DNA of 64,000 nt. Origin: Phoebastria nigripes (taxonomy: Eukaryota; Chordata; Aves; Procellariiformes; Diomedeidae). The translations under genes were made by a program, and so were the position numbers. The notes beneath the pieces were generated by a model. It did no database searches. It saw only the letters and a program-made list of their open reading frames with translations, and was not told the DNA's origin. Shown here piece by piece: positions 60,809 through 64,000 of the stretch. Each line of letters starts with the position of its first letter. Position 1 is the first letter of the stretch. Location of the stretch: contig JAYKAV010003126.1 in the NCBI GenBank assembly GCA_035582835.1, positions 315,706 through 379,705 of the forward strand, read 5' to 3'.

Positions 60809-63800
60809 GTTTTAATCAGTTTTCCATAATGATGTAAAAATTGGGATCTCTTATTTTCTCTTTCTCTGCACCATAAAAGTGTTGGAGATGTGTGAGGTCC
60901 ATTCTGTTGCCATGATATCCACAAGAAAGATTTGTTGTACCCTAAGGATGTTGCAGAACTTGTGATAGCTAAAACCTTTCCTGATCAGCCCCTGGGAGGT
61001 AATCCACAATAATTATTTCTTGAAAGAGGGCGTGAGCAAGATGGACTCTGTAATGATTAGGAAATGGGTGGATCAGAGCAATTACAGCTTCTAAGGAAGG
61101 ACTGAAATCCACGCTCCCCAAACAAAAATGTTGGAGTTTAAACACTTCAGGTGTGCTTGAAATTAGTGGTCTGAATTGGGCAGTTTGAACCTGGATCTCC
61201 CAAGATTTTGAGTAACCTTGTCCGCTGAGCTCTTGGCTGCGCTGGTTTGGATGTTTCTCTTTCATTGCTGTTCTTCATTAAGAAGTTTTTTTTCATTGGG
61301 GTGAAACCAAGATCGCGTAAGTGAGGAAAGAATTTTGAAATCATTGTTTTAAAAATGTATTTTTAATCATTTCCACCTAGCTTTAATTAGAAATGACTAA
61401 AAAATGCTTAGAATTGAAGTCACCTCTTGGCCGTTACAGCTAGGGTATAGGAAATACAGGCAAAGCATAGCTGCCATGGGAAACGTATGTTGCAGGAAGA
61501 CTTTCAACAGCTTCAAGTACTTAGAGCTCCTTTAAATAAGAAGAAAGTATGCAAATACAAAAAAATACTGTGTCTTGAGTAGATGAACTTCCTTCATACA
61601 TTAAAAAAAAAAACAAAAAAACAAAAAAACCAAAACAACAGAGTACCCATATTGAATATTAGCTCTGGTGTTCACATAACTCCTTTTGTAGGAAATTAAG
61701 TGCCCTGAATCTGAAATATGTTTCTCCGATCTCAAGAAATGTGCAAAACATGAGAAAGACTTCACAATGACCAAGTAGAAAGATTTATATTACCGGGGGC
61801 CTCTTCCAGCATTGCAGATGGGTTTCTGGGTATCTTAGCTAAGGGACTAGTTTGGGTATTCAGATTATGCAAGATTAAATCCTTGATCCTTTAAAATTAA
61901 TTACAGAATTTCCATTAATGTTGCAAAGCTCTTACCCAAAACATCTGGAGCTGGCTCTGCCTTTGGCTGTGGACTGTGTCTGTATCTTCTAAGTGTAGCA
62001 GGAGCCAGTCCTGTGTGGTATTACAATGGTACATAATAAGTTGCTTAAATCTCTGGAAAATGCAAATGCTTATCTGTGTTACCTTATAGACTTGTTGTGA
62101 GTACTAATTTTATCTATCACATGCTCTAGAAGGCAAATGATTTATGCGAGCAGGATTTCTTTTAACATTTCAACAGTTAAAAAAAAAAAAGAGGGTAACA
62201 GTAAGTGTCCAGTACGTCAGCTCTTCTTTGCATCTGGTTTCTCATCTGCTGCAAATCTACAATACGGACTGCTCAAACTTTTATTTTAATGAGCTATTTT
62301 TTGTTCCTGTTTTGATCTAAAGATAGCTTTTCCTCTGAAGTGAGAAACTTGTTCTGTCCCGTTGGGCTAGTTGAACAAAACATTACAGATGGACTCAGTT
62401 GCCTAAACATGAGCTCGTAGCACATGGTTGTAGACACCTTACGGTATTCAGCTTGCTCTTCAGTTAGATTATGAGTCTCATGCAGGTCCCATATTGTATC
62501 TGTCACCGCTGTCTTGCTTCTGTACAATGTCCTGGGTTATAGCTCATCTCAGTGACCAAAAAAACCCCAAACGTATCAGAGCATTGAGTTACTTGATGAG
62601 TTTCATTGTATTTCTCTCAAATGGTGCTAATGTGGGTGGAAGAGTGCCATGGAAGGAACCACAATTCTTGGTTAGCCTTTAGTGTGGCAAGGTACATGAA
62701 ATAATTATGAAATTTGATGAGAGTACTGACATTTCAGAGATCCCTTGGATAAGTGGAAATAGGGAGAATTATGAATGTTGTCTTAAAATTCTGTGTATTA
62801 TAGGTGTATGTATCTCATATGCAGAACATCCTGTAAGAAGAATCTAAATTTGTTGTGGACCTGTGTTTCTAAATACAGAGAGTACTATGGAAAATATTAC
62901 AAGGTGAGATGCAAGATATGTCAAGGATGGTGATCATAGTCAATATGTAAGAAAGATTTCATTATTTGTTTCTCTGAGGAAATTTTGGTGTCTGAAGAGC
63001 AACTATTGCCTTTTCATTTTTGGATCCAACTAAATAAAAGAGATGAATTAGATGAAGGCTTGTAATCACTTAGATTTCTTGTGTTGCAATAGTGACACCA
63101 TCATGTGCAGTCTTTGCGCACATTTAATCACCATTAAATAAAGTGTTGGGTTTTTTCGCCATATTTATCAAGGTCCTCTCATTTGAACGTGCGAAACAGC
63201 AAAAAAACCCACCACATTTTACTTCTGTTAAAGAAAGTATTTGTTTATTGTTAATCCTAAACCTTAGTCCAAACTTCTGTCCAGAAAGTGTATGTCTATG
63301 TAGTTTTACATAATTTAATGAAAATTGTATGTTGGTAGTATTTTTAAAGTTTTAACACATTTGAATGGAAAAAGATGAAAAATAGACAACCTTATTTTTT
63401 ATTATAATAAATTATGTATGCTTCAGGTGATTTCCGGTTATCTTATGTGTTAAAGTAATGAACAGTTCCACTGCTGAACTATTTTATGCTAAGTTATGTT
63501 TTTACGNCAAAGAAAAAAAATGGTTTTTAAGAGCTGTATTTCTGTGAAAACTGTTAGCAAATGCTTATCGTTGTAGTGAGGCCTCAGTAAAGTGTAATCT
63601 ATTATTCCTTGTGTTTTATTTCAAGACAACTGAATGTAAGGAGACTTTTTTTGCTGCACACTCGCTCAGAGTTGCTACAGTCCAATATTTGCTGTCCTAT
63701 TGCTATTTTTGTTACTGCTTTTTGTGGTGAAGGCTTGTGATTTCATTAACAGTTATTTTAAACCCTGAAAAACCTGACAGAGGGCTAAATAGAAAATAAT

Positions 63801-64000
63801 TCTGTTTTCCATGTAGATAAGCACAGAAATACATGAATAAAAATCAGGGTGGCCTCTCCTCCACTGCTTCAGAAGTCTCCTGCCTGCCTGCCTTTATAAA
63901 CCTTTGGGAAATGGGCCACGTTGTCTTCAATTTTGTAAATAATTAANATTCTCTGCGTGGTTATTTTTATCAAAAGTACACTTCTAGATTAATTTGTGGA

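Larger units (their letters stand above)
54721..64000. other. Intronic-type non-coding sequence to window end
   Basis: No exon is recognised on either strand. The stretch has poly-T tracts (54,808-54,823, 56,390-56,422, 57,550-57,566, 60,782-60,808), an A-rich simple repeat (61,602-61,640), two local duplications listed separately, and Ns near 55,223, 55,895, 63,507 and 63,946. An 86-codon minus-strand frame at 59,895-60,155 starts in a perfect Kozak context but has no recognisable homology. Confidence 0.5.

Overview
The window looks like avian nuclear DNA. It is mostly non-coding and AT-rich, with a low repeat load. Its one well-preserved retroelement is a CR1 LINE with the 8-bp (ATTCTATG)n tail typical of birds and their relatives. 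I found no intact protein-coding gene, tRNA, rRNA or CRISPR array. Almost all open frames are short, lack homology I can recognise and are best treated as chance. The species and the chromosomal locus cannot be named from the sequence alone.

Layout. Positions 1-49,850 are a long gene-poor stretch, either intergenic or very long introns. It carries relics of several transposon generations: old amniote SINE pieces (about 4.6, 18.9, 44.3-44.6 and 48.6 kb), an L2-like 3' tail (30.5 kb), an old antisense CR1 (26.85-27.37 kb), the end of a PIF/Harbinger transposase gene with a frameshift (36.27-36.60 kb, minus strand) and the young CR1 copy (38.1-39.74 kb). Assembly marks include one 180-base gap at 1,970-2,149 and many isolated single Ns.

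Positions 49,880-50,830 form a strong TATA-less CpG island, followed by a second GC-rich shoulder at 51,480-51,960. The island ends in a consensus splice donor at 50,816/50,817 on the plus strand. Upstream of it there is no ATG as far back as about 50,030, which fits an untranslated first exon of a gene running rightwards. A second good donor on the opposite strand at 50,412/50,411 raises the possibility of divergent transcription. The gene is not identified because no coding exon is visible.

Positions 50,817-64,000 would then be the start of a long first intron. It opens with a polypyrimidine tract of about 215 bp and contains an old CR1 copy of about 1.8 kb in antisense orientation (52.90-54.72 kb), which I recognise along its length from the 3' region into reverse transcriptase. 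The rest is simple AT-rich sequence with homopolymer tracts and small local duplications. I saw no evidence for a previously undescribed multi-gene system. The observations most worth checking are the Harbinger transposase relic, the promoter with two opposing donors, and a few clusters of homeodomain-type motifs that may be conserved non-coding elements.
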